This document shows positions 61,350 through 64,000 of a stretch of 64,000 bases of DNA, in pieces. Position numbers and translations under genes: made by a program. Origin of the DNA: Neocallimastix lanati (nom. inval.) (Eukaryota; Neocallimastigomycota; Neocallimastigomycetes; Neocallimastigales; Neocallimastigaceae); assembly GCA_016946835.1 (NCBI GenBank), contig JACVTC010000213.1, positions 1 through 64,000 of the forward strand. The letters are read 5' to 3'. The notes under the pieces were generated by a model. That model saw only the letters and a program-made list of their open reading frames with translations, did no database searches and was not told where the DNA came from. Within the stretch, counting starts at the first letter, position 1; every line of letters starts with the position of its first letter.

Positions 61350-61720
61350 ATCATAAAATATATTAACATGTATAAATAAACCATGTAATTGAATTATTAA
61401 AACACTAGCTTTACTATTAAAATAATTTATAATAACATATATAATATTAAATAAATACAAAAATTATTTTAAAAATAAATAAATTTAGAATAAATCCAGC
61501 AAACTAATAACTGATAGAGATTAACATTGCTGCGTTATATTCTTTATGTATATAGAAATAGTTATTTAAATTTAATATTAAGTTTTCGTAAAACAACTCG
61601 AATAGATAGGTGTTAAATATATAGCTTTTGGTCGTTTATAATATTTTATTATAGTTAATATTAAACTTACCTGTCATAATAGTAACGCTATATTATCATT
61701 TTTTTATAAAAGTATATATA
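61350..61720 (+). repeat. dispersed repeat, copy B
   Basis: Matches 47100-47500 in the opposite orientation (see that entry for shared landmarks). The core conserved piece is AACAACTCGAATAGA at about 61591-61605. Both copies lack coding capacity. Confidence 0.65.
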
Positions 61721-61844
61721 TAGACTCGAGAATAGTATAAAAATTTTTGCAATAAATTATTTATTAATTTTATATTTCTTTATTAAAAAAAATATTTAAG
61801 TAAATATAACAATCTCAAATTAAATAAATTTATAAAAAAAGTAA

Positions 61845-62177
61845 ATGGATAAAACAAATAATTAAACAAAAACTGAAAAGACAGAAGGAAAGGATTTTGA
61901 CAAAAATTGCCCCTTAAGACCAAATCAAGTGGTTGGATTTAACGAAGTAGATAGGGAAACTAGCTACTTCGCTTTAACTGCAAACTTCGTTGATGATATT
62001 AAACAGGCCTATCGACAAGCTAAGATGTCTCAATAAATAATCGAATACCAAACAGAAGACACCAAAAATTACAATAAAAAGAAATACTGTTTAGAAGTGG
62101 TTGTTTTTATGGTTAGAAAAGAAAATCCAGAACAGGAGTATGTTCTAACACTGTTTAGGAAAATCATAATCCTATAA
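61845..62177 (+). pseudogene. probable gypsy pol fragment (RNase H-integrase linker)
   Basis: One frame from ATG 61845 to TAA 62175-62177 covers 110 codons. It is interrupted only by TAA at 61863 and 62034. The composition is clearly coding (RPNQVVGFNEVDRETSYFAL, TANFVDDIKQAYRQAKMSQ, KKYCLEVVVFMVRKENPEQE) and richer in G+C than the flanks. An RP-x-x-x-G-x segment followed by an ALTANFVDDI helix resembles the linker that joins RNase H to integrase in gypsy pol, a part missing from both other gypsy copies of the window. That identification is inference. Each TAA sits where a Gln codon CAA is plausible. Confidence 0.45.
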
Positions 62178-62895
62178 AAAGAAAAAAATATATAAATATA
62201 AATTTAAATAAAAGAATTTAATAATTTAAATGAATTTAAATTTATCAATAAAATTTTTTAAATTAAATATTTTTATTATTACTTTTATTATATATTTTAT
62301 AATTTGTATTAATATTAATTTTAAAAAATATTAATTATTTTAATGAATATTGAATTAATTTCATATTTTAATAAAAATTTTTTTATTTACATAATTATTT
62401 TTTTAATATTAAAATAATTAATATTATTATATAAATATATATAATTTTATTATTAAAATATGTTAATTTCATATATTGCAAATTAAATAACTAAAAAAAG
62501 TAATTAGTATTTAAAACAATATAATAAAATTATTAATAAAAAAATTTATATAATTTCATATATTTAATTTTTAATAACTTATAATATTTATTTTTATATG
62601 TTAAAAAATATATATTACATTATTGGTATTAATAATATTACTATTTATAAAATTTTAATTAAAATATTAAATGAAACTACAATATTATTAATATTTATTA
62701 TTTAACAAATATAATAAATATATAAAATTATAAAATTATAAATATACTAGTAATAAAATTAAAAAAATATAGATAATTTATTATTTTTATTATTACTTCC
62801 ATTCTTTTATTAAAAGAAAAAAAATTTTAACTGTAAATTTATATAATTTTTTATTTTATATTAAAAATTTTTTTAAATTTATATTAATTAATCAA
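62178..62895. other. A+T-rich noncoding stretch
   Basis: No motif or frame recognised; it is the 3' flank of the ankyrin gene on the minus strand. Confidence 0.6.
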
Positions 62896-63924
62896 TCATG
62901 GTTTTTTTTGTATAAATTTTAAAAAGAATTTATTATTATTTTTAAATTTATCAATTTCTTGGCTATCATTATTTTTAAGAATTTTTTTATATAATTCTTT
63001 TTTTTTAATTAAAATTTGTTTAAATTTATTTTTTAATTGAATTTCTTCCTTAAAATCTTCATTGTTTGTATTATGGAATTTTGGAATTTCTATTCTTTTT
63101 GTAATTATTTTAAACAAAAAATGAAATTGAATATCATTAATTTCTTTTTTATTTAAATATTTAAATTGATTATCAAAAAAATTTATTCCATTAAATCTTT
63201 GGTTAGAGGTTTCATATTTAAATAAATATAAAATTTTTTTAAATTTTCTTTCCTTAAAAAGACTAATGTACCACATAAATGGTATATTAATTTCTTGCTT
63301 GAAGTTCTCTTTTGTATCTTTTTCTTTTTGTTTTTCTATTTCTTTTCCTTTCTCATTTTTCTTAATTAATTTTCTTTTTCTTTTATTTGTTTCTTTATTA
63401 TTTTTATTATTATACTCATATTCGATGTTTTTGTTATATATGGTAATTTGTTCAAATGTTAACATGATTAAATAGAAATCGTTTAGAAAAATAATATTAA
63501 AGTCATCACGACTAAATTTATATTTATTCTTTACTAAAATTGTAATAATATCTTTATTAAAGAATCCATTGTTGATTAAATATTTTACTAAACTCATATT
63601 ATTATATTTTTTATTAATATTTGCTCCTTTTTTAATTAAAAACTCAATTATTTCATATTTCTTATAAATAAATGAATAAAGTAAAGGAGATATAAATTTA
63701 TTATTGATGAAATATAAGTAATCTACTTCTTTAATATTGCACCATTTATATATGTTTTTAATAATTACATCACTGCATTCATTTTCAATTGAGTAACATA
63801 AAATATCAAATTGTTCATTATGAATTTTTTTTAAAGGTATCATGAATATGCTTAAAAACTCCTCCAAACTATTATAATCCTTTTTTTCAATATAATTTTT
63901 TAATTCATTGATATCATTGTCCAT
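62896..63924 (-). CDS. ankyrin-repeat protein
   Basis: A 342-codon frame with an ATG and no interruption. The N-terminal 170 residues form irregular ankyrin units: INELKNYIEKKDYNSLEEFL, EQFDILCYSIENECSDVIIK, ISPLLYSFIYKKYEIIEFLI followed by KKGANINKKYN, and LVKYLINNGFFNKDIITILV. A Lys/Glu-rich coiled region (about residues 190-245) and a C-terminal segment with EINDIQFHFLFKIITKRI follow. This repeat style is the one seen in the relic at 50059-51204. Ankyrin repeats mediate protein binding; the partner and location are unknown, and no signal peptide or membrane segment is evident. The start is the first ATG after stops in the upstream frame. Confidence 0.75.
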   Translation of the reverse strand: MDNDINELKNYIEKKDYNSLEEFLSIFMIPLKKIHNEQFDILCYSIENECSDVIIKNIYKWCNIKEVDYLYFINNKFISPLLYSFIYKKYEIIEFLIKKGANINKKYNNMSLVKYLINNGFFNKDIITILVKNKYKFSRDDFNIIFLNDFYLIMLTFEQITIYNKNIEYEYNNKNNKETNKRKRKLIKKNEKGKEIEKQKEKDTKENFKQEINIPFMWYISLFKERKFKKILYLFKYETSNQRFNGINFFDNQFKYLNKKEINDIQFHFLFKIITKRIEIPKFHNTNNEDFKEEIQLKNKFKQILIKKKELYKKILKNNDSQEIDKFKNNNKFFLKFIQKKP

Positions 63925-64000
63925 TTTTTGATGTAATTATCAGGAGGAAATATAATATTATAAATAATTTTTTTTTAATAATTAATATTAATTAATTTTT

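Noticed and set aside
61845-62177. Reassigned TAA codon (TAA read as Gln)
   Set aside because: Coatomer gamma has no in-frame TAA over 894 codons, so the standard code fits; the stops are mutations in a relic.

Overview
The window is extremely A+T-rich eukaryotic DNA, packed with homopolymer and trinucleotide tracts. It most likely comes from an anaerobic gut fungus (Neocallimastigomycota). Four things suggest this: a complete, intron-rich coatomer gamma gene (8242-13618); ankyrin-repeat proteins of the style expanded in these fungi; an AAA-ATPase-like protein; and decaying Ty3/gypsy and Ty1/copia elements with Asn-rich polyproteins. Dictyostelids are as A+T-rich, but 14 exons in one housekeeping gene argues against them. 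The taxonomic call is inference.

Layout. 1-8241: noncoding DNA with a solo LTR, a broken trypsin-like protease gene, a broken family B DNA polymerase fragment of giant-virus type, and the first copy of a terminal-inverted-repeat (TIR) element. 8242-13618: coatomer gamma, the only clearly intact cellular housekeeping gene. 13619-25966: satellites, a gag-less gypsy remnant, TIR copies 2 and 3, and an array of 35-bp palindromic units. 25959-33573: a broken Cys-rich membrane-anchored protein gene, then a broken giant-virus-type RNA polymerase second-largest subunit (RPB2) gene facing a broken D5-type primase-helicase gene. 33574-37705: a decayed copia element that cuts off the D5 5' end. 37740-48220: noncoding DNA and an AAA-ATPase-like pseudogene with a decayed second copy. 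48220-51204: a second copia remnant and an ankyrin pseudogene. 51480-61020: a 280-bp satellite array into which one gypsy element (51740-58686) has inserted, with two solo LTRs nested in its 3' LTR and a telomere-like scar inside pol. 61340-64000: a dispersed repeat, a gypsy fragment and an apparently intact ankyrin gene.

The most interesting content is the set of three giant-virus core genes (DNA polymerase B, RPB2, D5), all present as relics. They indicate past entry of a Nucleocytoviricota-like genome into this lineage. Next are the telomere-repeat scar at a deletion junction in the gypsy element, the satellite with a possible four-unit period, and a TIR element built from phased CATTTCG motifs. 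Only coatomer gamma and the ankyrin gene at the right edge look intact. No operon-like or cooperating gene set is visible apart from the shared viral origin of the three polymerase/helicase relics.
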